The notes: generated by a model not told the origin, from the sequence alone. Positions 1-9,647 are shown, counted from the first letter of the stretch. The stretch: 64,000 nt of DNA from Actinomyces sp. oral taxon 170 str. F0386 (GCF_000195595.1 NZ_GL882573.1:259694-323693), one strand, 5' to 3'. Translations and numbers: made by a program.

Positions 1-5
1 CCGCG

Positions 6-2345
6 GTGCCCGCCTACGAACCGCCCGCCGCCACTCCCGCGGCCCCCCTCCTCTCGGAGGTCCCCGACGTCACGGGCGCCTCATTCGCCGCGGATGCTGC
101 GGCCGCTGCGGCGGCGCCGACGGTGCCGACCTCTGAACCACCCATCACCCCGACGCCCTCGCCCGCCTCACCGCTCGAGGCGCCGGCCCGCTCCTCCTTC
201 GCCGCCGCCGCGCCCTCCGTCCCCACGCCGATCCCGGCTGAGCCCAGTGCCTCCAGCGGAGCCGGCGCACCGACCCGGCCCTGGGCACCCGACTGGTCCA
301 CCGGCTCCTCCGCCTCGTCGGCTTCCTCCTCCTGGGCGCCCGAGGTCCCTGAGGTCGCAGGAACCTCCGAGCCCTTGGAGTCCTCCGGTGGTTCCCACAG
401 TGCAGCAGCCGATGCCTCCTCCGCGGCCGGCCTGCTCGACACCCCCTCGACCAGTGCACCCACTGCCGCCTCCGCCGGCCGGACCGCCGGCGCCGACGGG
501 TTCGTGAGCCTGGCGGCCGATGCCCTCGGCGTGGCTCCCGCTGCCTCCGAGCCGGAGCCCGTCGCCTCCAGCCACACCGAGGAGGTCGCCGCCGACGCCT
601 CCGCCGGCGTCCCGACCCAGCCGGACTCCGCCGGCGTCCCGACCCAGCCGGACTCCGCCGCGGACGAGCTCGCCGTCCAGCTGCCCCGCGAGGGGCGCCA
701 CGTGGCCTCCTCCGAGGAGGTCGAGCAGCAGGCAGCCCCCGTCGTCGACACCCCCGCGGACCTCCTGGGCGGGTCCAGGCCCCTCGGAGAGCCCGGCTCC
801 TACGACGGCGCCTCCTACAACGAGACCGGCTACAGCGGGGCCTCCTACAGCGAGTCGGTCGGCACGCTGGGCGCAGATTCCGACGGCTCCTCGTCCGCCT
901 CCTCCGCCTCGGCCGCTCTGAACGGCTTCGGTTCCGATTCCGGGGCCGCTGCCGCAGACGGCTTCGCCAGTGTCTCGGCCGCCTCGGCCTCCCAGCCCCT
1001 GTCGGAGCCTGAGCCCACCCCCTTCACCGCGCCCGGCGAGTACCCCGGAGCCATGGGCCAGGAGGCGCAGGGGAGTGCGGCACCGTCCTACTCCGAGGGC
1101 TTCTCCCAGCTCGGTGACGCCTCGTACGCCGCGCCGGAGACCTCGGCGCCGACGCAGCCCGGCTTCCCGGGTATCCCGGCCCCTGGGACCGCTCCGGCGG
1201 CAGCGGCCCCCGCTGCTCCGGAGGTGCCCGCCGCCCCGACCGACCCGCTCGCTGAGCGGCCCGCCCGCGCCGTCGGCGTCGTCTTCAGCCTGGGAGCCAA
1301 CGTCGGCGGCGTCGTGGAGTCCCTGCGCACGGCTGTCCAGAGCCTCAAGACCGCCGAAGGCATCGAGGTCACGCAGGTGGCGCCGCTGGCCCGCACCGTC
1401 GCCGTCGTCGCTGAGGGCGCCGAGCCGCAGCCCGACTACCTCAACACGGTGGTCATGGCCATGACCACCCTCTCGCCGCGTGAGCTGCTCGAGGTCTGCC
1501 ACTCCCTGGAGGCCGCCGCCGGACGCGTGCGCACCGAGCCGTGGGGCGTACGCACCCTCGACGTCGACCTCATCGAGGTCGAGGGCGTCACCTCCGCCGA
1601 CCCGGCGCTGTCGCTGCCGCACCCGCGTGCCGTCGAGCGCGCCTTCGTGCTCGTGCCGTGGAGCCAGGCCGATCCCTTCGCCGAGCTGGCCGGGCGCTCC
1701 GTGTCCGAGCTCGCCGAGAACGCCCCCGACCGCGGCGGCCTGCGGTGGCTGGCCTTCGACTGGCTCGAGTCCGACTCCCTGCCGGACAAGCCCACCGGCC
1801 CCTACGTGGAGCCCCCGATGGAACAGGCCGCCGGCGACGCGGAGCCGGGGCTCGTCCACGACGCCACCCGCGACGAGTCCTCCGTGGCCGACGCCGGCCT
1901 GGCCGTCGACTACGCCGGCGTCTCCGGCAGCTCGCCCGCCACCGCCGGGCCCGTCTCCTCGGCGCAGCCCTTCGGTGCCCAGCAGCAGGTCGAGCAGGCG
2001 CCTGCCGAGCAGGCTCCCTTCGAGTCCTCCCACGCCTCGAGCGCCTGGTCCGGCCACGCCCCGCAGATCGACTCGCCCTACCAGGCGGCCTCCGCCCCCG
2101 AGGCGCCCGGCTCAGGCGCGCAGGGCTCCTACGCCCCCGGCCGCGTTGCCACCCCCGGCGCCTTCCCCAGTGACCAGCAGGACGTCGGCAGCTACGCGAA
2201 CTACGCCGCCGGTCAGCAGGAGCAGGCCGGCCCAGCGGCCCCGCAGCAGCAGGATGACACCGGTGAGGCCTGGAGGTCTCCGCTCCAGTGGAACGACGTC
2301 ATCGGTGGTGGCCACCAGGGGACAGGGCCCCGCCAGGACGTCTGA
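6..2345 (+). CDS. folK: FolK (HPPK) with very long low-complexity extensions; 5' end may lie outside the window
   Basis: The central part, about residues 419-575, is 2-amino-4-hydroxy-6-hydroxymethyldihydropteridine pyrophosphokinase, which pyrophosphorylates the pterin in folate synthesis. Visible marks are SLGANVGG near the domain start, the signature WGVRTLDVDLI and the late PHPRAVERAFVLVPW block. A normal FolK is only about 160-180 residues. Here about 415 residues rich in Ala, Ser, Pro and Glu precede it and about 200 residues rich in Ser, Gln and Ala follow it. A GTG at base 6 opens the reading frame, but the frame may continue upstream, where folB is common in this neighbourhood, so the start is uncertain. 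The stop overlaps the next start (TGATG), so the genes are probably co-transcribed. The role of the extensions is unknown. Confidence 0.85.
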   Translation: MPAYEPPAATPAAPLLSEVPDVTGASFAADAAAAAAAPTVPTSEPPITPTPSPASPLEAPARSSFAAAAPSVPTPIPAEPSASSGAGAPTRPWAPDWSTGSSASSASSSWAPEVPEVAGTSEPLESSGGSHSAAADASSAAGLLDTPSTSAPTAASAGRTAGADGFVSLAADALGVAPAASEPEPVASSHTEEVAADASAGVPTQPDSAGVPTQPDSAADELAVQLPREGRHVASSEEVEQQAAPVVDTPADLLGGSRPLGEPGSYDGASYNETGYSGASYSESVGTLGADSDGSSSASSASAALNGFGSDSGAAAADGFASVSAASASQPLSEPEPTPFTAPGEYPGAMGQEAQGSAAPSYSEGFSQLGDASYAAPETSAPTQPGFPGIPAPGTAPAAAAPAAPEVPAAPTDPLAERPARAVGVVFSLGANVGGVVESLRTAVQSLKTAEGIEVTQVAPLARTVAVVAEGAEPQPDYLNTVVMAMTTLSPRELLEVCHSLEAAAGRVRTEPWGVRTLDVDLIEVEGVTSADPALSLPHPRAVERAFVLVPWSQADPFAELAGRSVSELAENAPDRGGLRWLAFDWLESDSLPDKPTGPYVEPPMEQAAGDAEPGLVHDATRDESSVADAGLAVDYAGVSGSSPATAGPVSSAQPFGAQQQVEQAPAEQAPFESSHASSAWSGHAPQIDSPYQAASAPEAPGSGAQGSYAPGRVATPGAFPSDQQDVGSYANYAAGQQEQAGPAAPQQQDDTGEAWRSPLQWNDVIGGGHQGTGPRQDV
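603..656 (+). repeat. 27-bp tandem duplication inside folK extension
   Basis: Two identical 27-bp units (603-629 and 630-656) each encode AGVPTQPDS in the disordered N-terminal extension of the FolK protein. The duplication keeps frame, as expected for slippage in a low-complexity linker. Confidence 0.85.
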
Positions 2346-2845
2346 TGCGGCGCACCCGCTGGACCAGCGCTGTCACCTGGTTCATCGCCGCCGCGGTGGC
2401 CTCATGGGTGGCCGGCGACCTCCTCCTGCGTCACCTCGGATGGGTCCCGGTCCTCACCCCCTGGGGGGCGGTGACCGCGCTGGTCATCGCCGGCATCGTC
2501 CTGGTGTGCGGTCTGGCGGTGCGGCGGCTGCGGGCGCACGAGCGCACCTGGATCACACCCACCGGTGCCGCCACCACGGCCGCCGCGGCCCAGGCCTCCG
2601 CGATCGTGGGCGCCGTCCTGGGGGGCGTCTACGCCGGCGGGATCATCCTGGCGCTGGTGACACCGCGCTCACCGGCCATGACCCACCTGGCCTGGACCTC
2701 GGTCGGCTGCCTCATCGCCTGCCTCGTGTGGTGCGTCGTCGGCTTCGTCGTCGAGCAGTGGTGCTCCATCTCCGGTGACGGCGACGACGACGGCTCGTCC
2801 GGTTCCTCCGGGCGCGCCCCTGAAGGACCAGGAGCACCCGCATGA
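2345..2845 (+). CDS. DUF3180-type integral membrane protein
   Basis: A 166-residue protein starting at the ATG that overlaps the folK stop. It has about four hydrophobic segments: SAVTWFIAAAVASWVAG, a second near AVTALVIAGIVLVCGLAV, and two more between about residues 80 and 145. An acidic, Ser/Gly-rich tail follows. Size, topology and position directly after folK match the DUF3180 family (Rv3605c type) of actinobacteria; its function is not known. An in-frame ATG 57 bases upstream lies inside folK and was not chosen. The stop overlaps the next gene by ATGA, so translation is probably coupled. Confidence 0.8.
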   Translation: MRRTRWTSAVTWFIAAAVASWVAGDLLLRHLGWVPVLTPWGAVTALVIAGIVLVCGLAVRRLRAHERTWITPTGAATTAAAAQASAIVGAVLGGVYAGGIILALVTPRSPAMTHLAWTSVGCLIACLVWCVVGFVVEQWCSISGDGDDDGSSGSSGRAPEGPGAPA

Positions 2846-3444
2846 CCAGTCCCGATCCCGTGCCCCGCTCAGCACCCGACCCGGCCATCTCAGTCGCTCA
2901 CGCCGCGGCGCCCGCCCCGCCCCCCGGCAGAGGCGCCGAGCCGGCCCCGCGCCCACCGGCCGGAGGCGACCCCTTCGCCCCCGACGGTGTCGTCTTCCAC
3001 TCGGTCTCGCCGCGCCTCATCACCGCCCGCCTCCTGGGGGCCGGCATCGTCAGTGCCGTCCTCGTCACCGGCTTCGTCATCCCGGGCGTGATCGTCTCCG
3101 CCGGGTACTTTGTGCCGGCAGCGGTCTTCGCCGCCCTGTTCCTCTGGCAGGCCTGGCTCATCCCGCGCCAGGTGCGGGCCATGGGGTACGCCCTGGCGGA
3201 CAATCACCTCCTGTGGCGCCATGGAGTCATGTTCCGCTCCATCACCGTCACCCCTTACGGGCGCATGCAGTTCGTGGACACATCCCAGGGGCCGCTCGCC
3301 CGGTGGATGGGCATCGCCGAGGTCAGGCTCCACACGGCCTCGGCCAGTACCGACGCCACGATCAACGGGCTACCGGTGGCCGAGGCGGAGAACCTGCGCC
3401 AGGTCCTGTCCCAGCGCGGTGAGGAGAGGATGGCCGGACTGTGA
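2842..3444 (+). CDS. PH domain-containing membrane protein (bPH2, YdbS-like)
   Basis: A 200-residue protein with a Pro/Ala-rich N-terminal 45 residues. Two adjacent hydrophobic segments follow at about 62-105 (LLGAGIVSAVLVTGFVIPG and PAAVFAALFLWQAWLI). A compact bacterial PH domain comes next, recognisable by GYALADNHLLWRHGVMFRS and ITVTPYGRMQFVDTSQGPL. Proteins of this family sit in the membrane; YdbS/YdbT pairs in Bacillus affect resistance to some bacteriocins, but no function is proven for this branch. It overlaps genes on both sides by four bases, which supports one operon with folK and the next PH protein. Confidence 0.85.
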   Translation: MTSPDPVPRSAPDPAISVAHAAAPAPPPGRGAEPAPRPPAGGDPFAPDGVVFHSVSPRLITARLLGAGIVSAVLVTGFVIPGVIVSAGYFVPAAVFAALFLWQAWLIPRQVRAMGYALADNHLLWRHGVMFRSITVTPYGRMQFVDTSQGPLARWMGIAEVRLHTASASTDATINGLPVAEAENLRQVLSQRGEERMAGL

Positions 3445-5201
3445 GCCCCTCCAACTGGGAGAGCAGGCTGGAGGCCGCCCGCAAGGCCAGGAAGGAGACC
3501 GTGGGGGAAGGCGGGGCGCTCGCCACCTCCCGGGACCTGCCCCTGCCCGAGAACGTCACCTGGCACCGGGTCAACGTCGTCACGCCGCTGCTGGAGGGCT
3601 GGAAGATCGTCACCGGCATCCTCGCCTTCTTCACGGTTCAGAACCTCGACGACTTCGTGCGCGCCTACCGCTTCATCCGCGAGCACGGTTTCTCCCTGGG
3701 TGACCAGTTCGGTTACTACATCCTCGGACTCATCGCGCTGCTCCTCCTGTGGGCGGTGCTCGGTCTGCTCAGCTGGTGGTGGCGCGCCTACGCGGTGGAC
3801 GCCGACGGCGTCTACCTGCGCTCGGGCATCCTCAGCCGCAAGCTTCGTACCGCCCGCCTGCCGCGTATCCAGTCCGTCGACGTCGTCCACCCCCTGCTCG
3901 GGCGCATCCTCGGCATGGGGCAGCTGACCGTCGAGGTCGCCGGTGGCCGGGACTCGCGCGTCATCATCGGGTTCCTGAGAACCCGAGAGCTCCGGGTCCT
4001 GCGCGACCGCATCCTCGACCTGGCCGCTGGACAGGCCGAGGTGCCCGCTTCCGACACAGCCGGGGACGCGGTGGGGCGGAGCCGACCAGCAGGCGGCGCC
4101 GCGGGCTTGGGTGAGGCGTCCGCTGCCGCCGGCGAGTCCGCACACCCCACCCCGGCCGGAACCACGGCTGGTTCCCTCCGGCGCTCCTCGAGCCTTCGGG
4201 CCTCCAATTTCCAGGAGCACCCGCTCTACGACGTCGATGCGGGCGTCCTCATCGGCTCCCTGCTGCGCAGCCCCATGATCTACACGCTTGTGCTGACGGT
4301 CATCTGCGTGCCCGTTATGTTGGTTCTCCTCATTGTCGTGGACAACATGACCGGCGGTGAAGCGCTGGCGATAGTCTCATCCTATGGCACGATCGTCCTC
4401 GCCTTGGCGACCATAGTATGGACCCATTTCAACAGCGCCTGGAACTTCCAGGCCTCCGCCACCCCCAGTGGCATCCGCATGCGATACGGCCTCACCGCCG
4501 AGACCTCCCGAACACTGCCGCCCGGACGAGTCCACGGCGTCGGCCTCACTCAGCCGATCCTGTGGCGCGGCAAGGACTGGTGGAAGGTGGATGTCACCGT
4601 GGCCGGCCGCGAGGACCGTCCCCAGGACGGCCAGACTCGGGAGGCCGGCAACCTGCTGCTGCCCGTGGGGACTCGCGACACCGCCCTGCGCGCGCTGTGG
4701 CTCGTGGTCCCCGACCTGGGGGTACCCGACCCGGACACGTTGCTCGTCCAGGCCCTCACCGGACAGGACGATGATGGCGTCGGCGACCCGCAGGCGCCGG
4801 CCGGCTCGGCCGAGCGCGGATTCGTCCGCGTCAGCCGCCGCGGGCGCGTCTTCCACCCGCTGACATGGCGGCGCGCAGCCATTGTTCTGACCGATACCTG
4901 CGTCATCATCCGCCACGGGCGCTGGCGGCGGCAGGTGTCCGTCATCCCCTACGAACGCATTCAGTCCCTCAATGTCCAGCGGGGGCCGCTGGATCGCAGG
5001 CTGAGCCTGGCCTCCCTCCGGTTCGACATGGTCGCCCGCGAGGTCCCCACCTCGATCCCCAACCTCGAGGCCGCCGACGCCAAGGCGCTCGCGGCGCAGA
5101 TCAGTCAGCGGGCGCTGCGCCGCTCCAGCGCCGAGCAGCTCGACCGCTGGTTCGCGCGCGCTGTCATCGCGACACAGGCCGCCGGGCCCTCAGCGCGCTA
5201 G
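3441..5201 (+). CDS. Large PH domain-containing membrane protein (YdbT-like)
   Basis: A 586-residue partner of the preceding protein, starting at GTG inside the previous stop. Hydrophobic segments lie near residues 50-65 and 88-115, and again near 270-335 (MIYTLVLTVICVPVMLVLLI, then a second). bPH2-type modules follow each membrane pair, with ILSRKLRTARLPRIQSVDVV, then RTLPPGRVHGVGL, then RWRRQVSVIPYERIQSLNVQ. That gives three PH-like units, as in YdbT. A linker of about 50 residues rich in Ala, Gly and Ser (about 195-250) separates the first two. The gene ends tail-to-tail with the DUF2520 gene, overlapping it by four bases. Confidence 0.85.
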   Translation: MSPSNWESRLEAARKARKETVGEGGALATSRDLPLPENVTWHRVNVVTPLLEGWKIVTGILAFFTVQNLDDFVRAYRFIREHGFSLGDQFGYYILGLIALLLLWAVLGLLSWWWRAYAVDADGVYLRSGILSRKLRTARLPRIQSVDVVHPLLGRILGMGQLTVEVAGGRDSRVIIGFLRTRELRVLRDRILDLAAGQAEVPASDTAGDAVGRSRPAGGAAGLGEASAAAGESAHPTPAGTTAGSLRRSSSLRASNFQEHPLYDVDAGVLIGSLLRSPMIYTLVLTVICVPVMLVLLIVVDNMTGGEALAIVSSYGTIVLALATIVWTHFNSAWNFQASATPSGIRMRYGLTAETSRTLPPGRVHGVGLTQPILWRGKDWWKVDVTVAGREDRPQDGQTREAGNLLLPVGTRDTALRALWLVVPDLGVPDPDTLLVQALTGQDDDGVGDPQAPAGSAERGFVRVSRRGRVFHPLTWRRAAIVLTDTCVIIRHGRWRRQVSVIPYERIQSLNVQRGPLDRRLSLASLRFDMVAREVPTSIPNLEAADAKALAAQISQRALRRSSAEQLDRWFARAVIATQAAGPSAR

Positions 5202-6151
5202 CTGCCCAGGGTGTCGCGCAGGCGCCGGGCATGCTCGGCGGTCAGTCGGCCGGTGGCCTCGCAGCGCTCGGTGGTGGCGGCGGCCAGCTGCCGATAGGAG
5301 GCCACGACGTCGTCGAGGCACCGTCCCTCGCCGTCGTGCAGGGTGGAAAGTGCCTCCAGATGGGCGGCCACCGTTCCGGCGTCGCCCCGGGAGACCGGGC
5401 CGGTCAGTCCCGCCTCACCCTCGTGCAGGGCCCGGTCGAGGGCCGCCGTGAGCAGGGGACCGAGCGTGGCCGCACCGTCCTCGACTCCAGCGGCCGCCAG
5501 CACCCGGACGGCTTGCGTCACCACGGTCAGCAGGTGGTTGGAGCCGTGGGCGAGGGCCGCGTGGTAGGCCGGGCGCGCCGACTCCTCCAGGACGAAGGGC
5601 TCCCCTCCGAGCTCGACGACGAGCGCCTGCGCGATCGGCAGCACCGCCGCCGGAGCGGTCACGGCCATCGGGCAGCCGACGAGCCGGGCCACATCCGTGG
5701 AGAACCCGGAGAAGGTCATCGCCGGGTGGATTGCCAGCGGGATCGCCCCACAGCGCTGGGCGGGCGCCAGAACAGCGGCGCCGTAGCGGCCCGAGGTGTG
5801 GGTCACCAGCTGGCCCGGCTGCCAGCGGCCCAGGTCCGCCAGACCCCGGACGAGTGGCGAGAGCGCATCATCCGGCACGGCCAGCAGCACGAGCTCGGCG
5901 CGATCGACGATCTCCTCGACTTCCAGCACCGGCACACCCGGCAGCAGCATCTCCGCGCGCTCGCGCGAGTCCTCCGAGACCGCGTGGACGCCGACCACCT
6001 GGTGCTCCACCGCCCGCAGCGCGCAGCCAAGAACCGCTCCGACGCGCCCCGCGGAGATGATGCCCACGCCCAGCCGGCCGGGCCTGCCCGCACCGTTACC
6101 GCTGCCTTCACTCGGACTCATACCGGGACCCGTGCCGCCGACCTCGCTCAT
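5198..6151 (-). CDS. Rossmann-fold oxidoreductase with DUF2520 domain
   Basis: A 317-residue protein. An N-terminal NAD(P)-binding segment with GVGIISAGRVGAVLGCAL and VLLAVPDDAL is followed by a helical DUF2520 domain (HPAMTFSG, then ARPAYHAALAHGSNHL). The family resembles F420/NADP-dependent oxidoreductases and ketopantoate reductase, and usually lies next to panC in actinobacteria, but its substrate is unproven. ATG at 6151 was chosen because it leaves a short lead before the Rossmann strand; ATG at 6121 is also possible. The longer frame to 6361 would overlap panC. In the usual block this gene runs with panC; here it is reversed and diverges from it. Confidence 0.85.
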   Translation of the reverse strand: MSEVGGTGPGMSPSEGSGNGAGRPGRLGVGIISAGRVGAVLGCALRAVEHQVVGVHAVSEDSRERAEMLLPGVPVLEVEEIVDRAELVLLAVPDDALSPLVRGLADLGRWQPGQLVTHTSGRYGAAVLAPAQRCGAIPLAIHPAMTFSGFSTDVARLVGCPMAVTAPAAVLPIAQALVVELGGEPFVLEESARPAYHAALAHGSNHLLTVVTQAVRVLAAAGVEDGAATLGPLLTAALDRALHEGEAGLTGPVSRGDAGTVAAHLEALSTLHDGEGRCLDDVVASYRQLAAATTERCEATGRLTAEHARRLRDTLGS

Positions 6152-6224
6152 GCCCCCGATGCTCTCATGCCTGTCAGGCACTGTGGATTGGGAGTGCCCC
6201 AGCGGGGCGACTAGCGTGGGGCGC

Positions 6225-7229
6225 GTGAGCACCGAACCTGCACCGACGCCCGTTCCTGCGCCCCGCTCAACCGACGACGCAGCCGTCCTGACCCGCAGCC
6301 GCGCCGAGCTCGCCGCCGTCCTGGCCGATGCCCCGGGGCCCCGCGCGGTCGTCATGACCATGGGCGCCCTCCATGAGGGTCACTTCGACCTCGTGCGCGA
6401 GGCCGCCCGCCGCGTCGGGCCGGTCGGCACCGTCGTGGTGACCATCTTCGTCAACCCTCTCCAGTTCGCCCCCACCGAGGACCTCGACTCCTACCCGCGC
6501 GACCTGGAGGGCGACCTGGCCGGCCTCACCAGGACCCTCACCGGTGCCGATGGCGCCCTGAGCGCGGGACGGCTCGTCGTCTTCGCCCCCACCCCAGAGG
6601 TCATCTACCCGGCCGGGCAGCCGGCGGTGCGCATTGACCCCGGCCCCGTCGCCACCGTCCTGGAGGGCCGCACCCGCCCCACCCACTTCGCCGGCGTGTG
6701 CCAGGTGGTGCTCACCCTCATGCACCTGACCTCGCCGCGCTGGGCGCTGTTCGGCCGTAAGGACGCCCAGCAGCTGGCGATCATCGAGGCCATGGTGCGT
6801 GACCTCGCCGTCCCGCTGGAGATCGTGCCGGTCGGCATCCGCCGCGAGAGCGACGGCCTGGCCATGAGCTCGCGCAACGCCTACCTCAGCCCTGAGCAGC
6901 GCGGCCAGGCCCTGGCCCTCTCCCGTGCTCTCCAGGCCGGTCGGGACGCCGCCGCGCAGGCAGCCGGAACCAGCCCCGACCCGGCCGCGATCCGCCTGGC
7001 CGCTCTGGCCTGTCTGGAGGCGGCCGACGGCGTCGAGATCGACTACGTGGCCCTCGTCGACCCGGACGGCTTCGAGGACCTGACCGACGCCGGACTCGGT
7101 CTGCCGCGCCGCGCGGCGGCGCGCGAGGGCGTGGGGGAGGGACTGCCCGCCGTGGGCCTGCTGGCCGTGGCCGCGCGTGTGGGCACCACCCGCCTCATCG
7201 ACAACACCCTCATCGACCTGCGCCCGTAG
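6225..7229 (+). CDS. panC: Pantothenate synthetase (pantoate--beta-alanine ligase)
   Basis: A 334-residue enzyme that joins pantoate to beta-alanine using ATP, the last step of pantothenate synthesis. The HIGH-type motif is seen in MTMGALHEGHFDLV, the binding loop in VTIFVNPLQFAPTEDLDSYP, and the KMSKS-equivalent region in GLAMSSRNAYLSPEQR. GTG at 6225 was chosen; the longer open frame upstream runs through the divergent DUF2520 gene. The length is slightly above the usual 280-310 because of an Ala/Pro-rich N-terminus and a loop near residue 285. panD, which makes the beta-alanine substrate, follows 98 bases downstream on the same strand. Confidence 0.97.
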   Translation: MSTEPAPTPVPAPRSTDDAAVLTRSRAELAAVLADAPGPRAVVMTMGALHEGHFDLVREAARRVGPVGTVVVTIFVNPLQFAPTEDLDSYPRDLEGDLAGLTRTLTGADGALSAGRLVVFAPTPEVIYPAGQPAVRIDPGPVATVLEGRTRPTHFAGVCQVVLTLMHLTSPRWALFGRKDAQQLAIIEAMVRDLAVPLEIVPVGIRRESDGLAMSSRNAYLSPEQRGQALALSRALQAGRDAAAQAAGTSPDPAAIRLAALACLEAADGVEIDYVALVDPDGFEDLTDAGLGLPRRAAAREGVGEGLPAVGLLAVAARVGTTRLIDNTLIDLRP

Positions 7230-7327
7230 GCGCCGCGCGGGCGCCTTGCCCGCGAGCATGTTGGGTCGCTCACCGTGTGCCGCACCGTACAGTGCGCCGA
7301 GCCCGCCGCCGTCTACGCTGATCCGCG

Positions 7328-7783
7328 ATGAGCGCCCGCACCCGGACGATGATGACGTCCAAGATCCACCGCGCCACCGTGACCCAGGCCGACCTCGACT
7401 ACGTCGGCTCGATCACGGTGGACGTCGACCTGCTCGAGGCCGCCGACCTGCTGCCCGGCGAGCGTGTGGACATCTGCAACTGCACCAACGGCAATCGCCT
7501 GTCCACGTACGTCATCCCCGGCGAGCGCGGCGCCGGAGAGATCTGCGTCAACGGTGCCGCCGCCCACCTGGTCAGCCCCGGCGACGTCGTCATCCTCATC
7601 GCCTACTCCCAGATTCCCGACGACGAGGCCCGCGTCTACGTCCCCCACGTCGTCTTCGTCGACGCCGCCAACCGGATCGTGGAGCGGGGCACCGACCCCG
7701 GCCAGGTGCCGGTCGACTCCGACGTCGCCCGCCTCCAGGGCCTGCGCCCCTCCGGCATCCCCCTGGCCGACGCCCGCGCCTGA
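7328..7783 (+). CDS. panD: Aspartate 1-decarboxylase proenzyme
   Basis: A 151-residue proenzyme that decarboxylates aspartate to beta-alanine, the substrate of PanC. The self-cleavage site is seen as DYVGSITVD: cleavage between Gly27 and Ser28 gives the pyruvoyl group. [22 protein letters not shown] shows the family's conserved core. The C-terminal tail after about residue 120 is longer than in E. coli. The ATG at 7328 has no strong ribosome site and the Met codons at residues 8 and 9 are alternative starts that would place Ser nearer the usual position 25. Confidence 0.95.
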   Translation: MSARTRTMMTSKIHRATVTQADLDYVGSITVDVDLLEAADLLPGERVDICNCTNGNRLSTYVIPGERGAGEICVNGAAAHLVSPGDVVILIAYSQIPDDEARVYVPHVVFVDAANRIVERGTDPGQVPVDSDVARLQGLRPSGIPLADARA

Positions 7784-7888
7784 CCCCGCACCGGTCACCG
7801 GCCGGTGTGACCAGGATCGGATGTGGTGCGGGAGTCGTCGGGCTCTGGGGAGCGCCCGGGGCGGGCGTGCGCCGTTAGACTCCTTCAT

Positions 7889-9559
7889 GTGACAGATGAG
7901 AGCATCCCCAGCCCAGACCCGACCGCCACCGACGCCGCATCCTCGGACAGGTCGGCGGACCGGTCCAAGCAGCCCAAGGCCGATCCGGGCCCGGGCGAGC
8001 AGTTCGAGGTCCGCGCCGGCAAGCGTGAGCGCCTACGCGGTGAGGGCTGGGACCCCTACCCGGTCTCCGTGCCCGTCACCACCACCATCGCCGCCGTGCG
8101 CGAGGCCTACTCCCATCTCGAGGCCGGTGACGAGACCGACGACGTCGTCGGCGTGGCCGGGCGCGTCGTCTTCCTGCGCAACACCGGCCGCCTGTGCTTC
8201 GTCACCCTCCAGGACGGTGCCGGCGCCACCCTGCAGGCCATGCTCTCGGCCAAGGCCCTGCCCGCCGAGGGCCATACCGCGCTCGCGGCCTTCAAGGCCG
8301 ACGTCGACCTGGGCGACCACCTCTTCGTCCACGGCCGTGTCATCTCCTCGCGCCGCGGGGAGCTGTCCGTCATGGCCGAGCCCGTCCTGCGCGAGGGAGC
8401 CGAGGCCGCCTCCGCCGGGGACGACGACGTCGAGGTTCCCGCCTGGCGGATCGCCTCCAAGGCCCTGCGTCCCCTGCCCAAGACCTGGACCAACGAGGCC
8501 GGTGAGGCGGTGACGCTCTCCGAGGAGCAGCGCGTGCGCCGTCGTGAGCTCGACCTGCTCACCCGCCCCGCCGCCCGCGACATGGTGCGCACCCGCGCCG
8601 CTGTCGTGCGCTCGATCCGCGAGAACTTCTTCCGCCGCGACTACCTGGAGCTGGAGACCCCCATGCTGCAGGTCGTCCACGGCGGGGCGGCCGCGCGCCC
8701 GTTCATCACCCACATGAACGCCTTCGACATGGATCTCTACCTGCGCATCGCCACGGAGATCTACCTCAAGCGCGCCGTGGTCGGCGGCGTCGACCGCGTC
8801 TTCGAGATCAACCGCAACTTCCGCAACGAGGGCGCCGACTCCTCCCACTCCCCGGAGTTCACGGCCCTGGAGGCCTACGAGGCCTACTCCGACTACGACG
8901 GCATGGCCGAGCTGACCCGCAACCTCGTCCAGCAGGCGGCGCGCGACGCCTTCGATCTGCCCGAGGGCGGCGAGGTGGTCACGCTCTCCGACGGCACCGA
9001 ATACGACCTGTCCGGGCAGTGGGACACCATCGACCTCTACACCTCCGTATCCGAGGCCCTCGGCGAGGAGATCACGGTGGAGACTCCCCGCGAGCAGCTC
9101 GTCGCCCACGCCGAGAGGATCGGCCTGGAGGTCGACGACTACGCCGTGGCCGGCAAGGTCGTCGAGGACATCTTCGAGGAGCTCGTCGGCAACAAGCTGT
9201 GGGCGCCCACCTTCGTCTACGACTTCCCGGAGGACACCTCGCCGCTGACCCGCTACCACCGCAGCAAGCCGGGCCTGACCGAGAAGTGGGACCTGTACGT
9301 GCGCGGCTTCGAGACCGCCACCGCATACTCCGAGCTCGCCGACCCCGTGGTCCAGCGCGAGCGTTTTGAGGCCCAGGCCCTGGCGGCAGCCAAGGGCGAC
9401 CCCGAGGCCATGGTGCTGGATGAGGACTTCCTCGTGGCCATGGAGCAGGGCTTCCCGCCGTCGGGCGGCATGGGCATGGGCATCGACCGCCTCCTCATGG
9501 TCCTCACCGGCCAGGGCATCCGCGAGACCATCACCTTCCCCCTGGTCAAGCGGGGCTGA
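7889..9559 (+). CDS. lysS: Lysine--tRNA ligase, class II
   Basis: A 556-residue cytoplasmic enzyme that charges tRNA-Lys. An OB-fold anticodon-binding domain (about 60-160, with [20 protein letters not shown]) is followed by the class II catalytic core. Motif 2 is [20 protein letters not shown] and motif 3 is [23 protein letters not shown] at 7889 is chosen because the residues before it in the longer frame look non-coding and the nearby ATG is followed at once by a stop. It follows the pan genes as in other actinobacteria, but no coaX lies between. Standing alone, it is likely expressed constitutively. Confidence 0.96.
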   Translation: MTDESIPSPDPTATDAASSDRSADRSKQPKADPGPGEQFEVRAGKRERLRGEGWDPYPVSVPVTTTIAAVREAYSHLEAGDETDDVVGVAGRVVFLRNTGRLCFVTLQDGAGATLQAMLSAKALPAEGHTALAAFKADVDLGDHLFVHGRVISSRRGELSVMAEPVLREGAEAASAGDDDVEVPAWRIASKALRPLPKTWTNEAGEAVTLSEEQRVRRRELDLLTRPAARDMVRTRAAVVRSIRENFFRRDYLELETPMLQVVHGGAAARPFITHMNAFDMDLYLRIATEIYLKRAVVGGVDRVFEINRNFRNEGADSSHSPEFTALEAYEAYSDYDGMAELTRNLVQQAARDAFDLPEGGEVVTLSDGTEYDLSGQWDTIDLYTSVSEALGEEITVETPREQLVAHAERIGLEVDDYAVAGKVVEDIFEELVGNKLWAPTFVYDFPEDTSPLTRYHRSKPGLTEKWDLYVRGFETATAYSELADPVVQRERFEAQALAAAKGDPEAMVLDEDFLVAMEQGFPPSGGMGMGIDRLLMVLTGQGIRETITFPLVKRG

Positions 9560-9568
9560 CCCGAGCGG

Positions 9569-9620
9569 CCAGTGCCCGCGGCGGGCTGGTCATTGCTGCC
9601 TGCGAGCGGATGATGACCAG
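9569..9620 (+). terminator. Overlapping hairpins after lysS, possible terminator
   Basis: Two alternative stems occur just after the lysS stop. CCAGTGCCCG pairs with CGGGCTGG (9569-9589, one bulge), and CTGGTCAT (9586-9593) pairs with ATGACCAG (9613-9620). They share bases and so exclude each other. There is no clear U-run, so intrinsic termination is uncertain. Confidence 0.35.
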
Positions 9621-9647
9621 TTGGCCGTTCGAAGCAAGATAGTTGTG

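Noticed and set aside
168-2057. 629-residue open frame on the minus strand opposite folK
   Set aside because: It mirrors a GC-rich coding strand, is composed of Gly/Arg-rich sequence and has no recognisable domain.
8033-9259. 408-residue minus-strand frame opposite lysS
   Set aside because: It is the antisense shadow of a clear class II synthetase and has no domain of its own.
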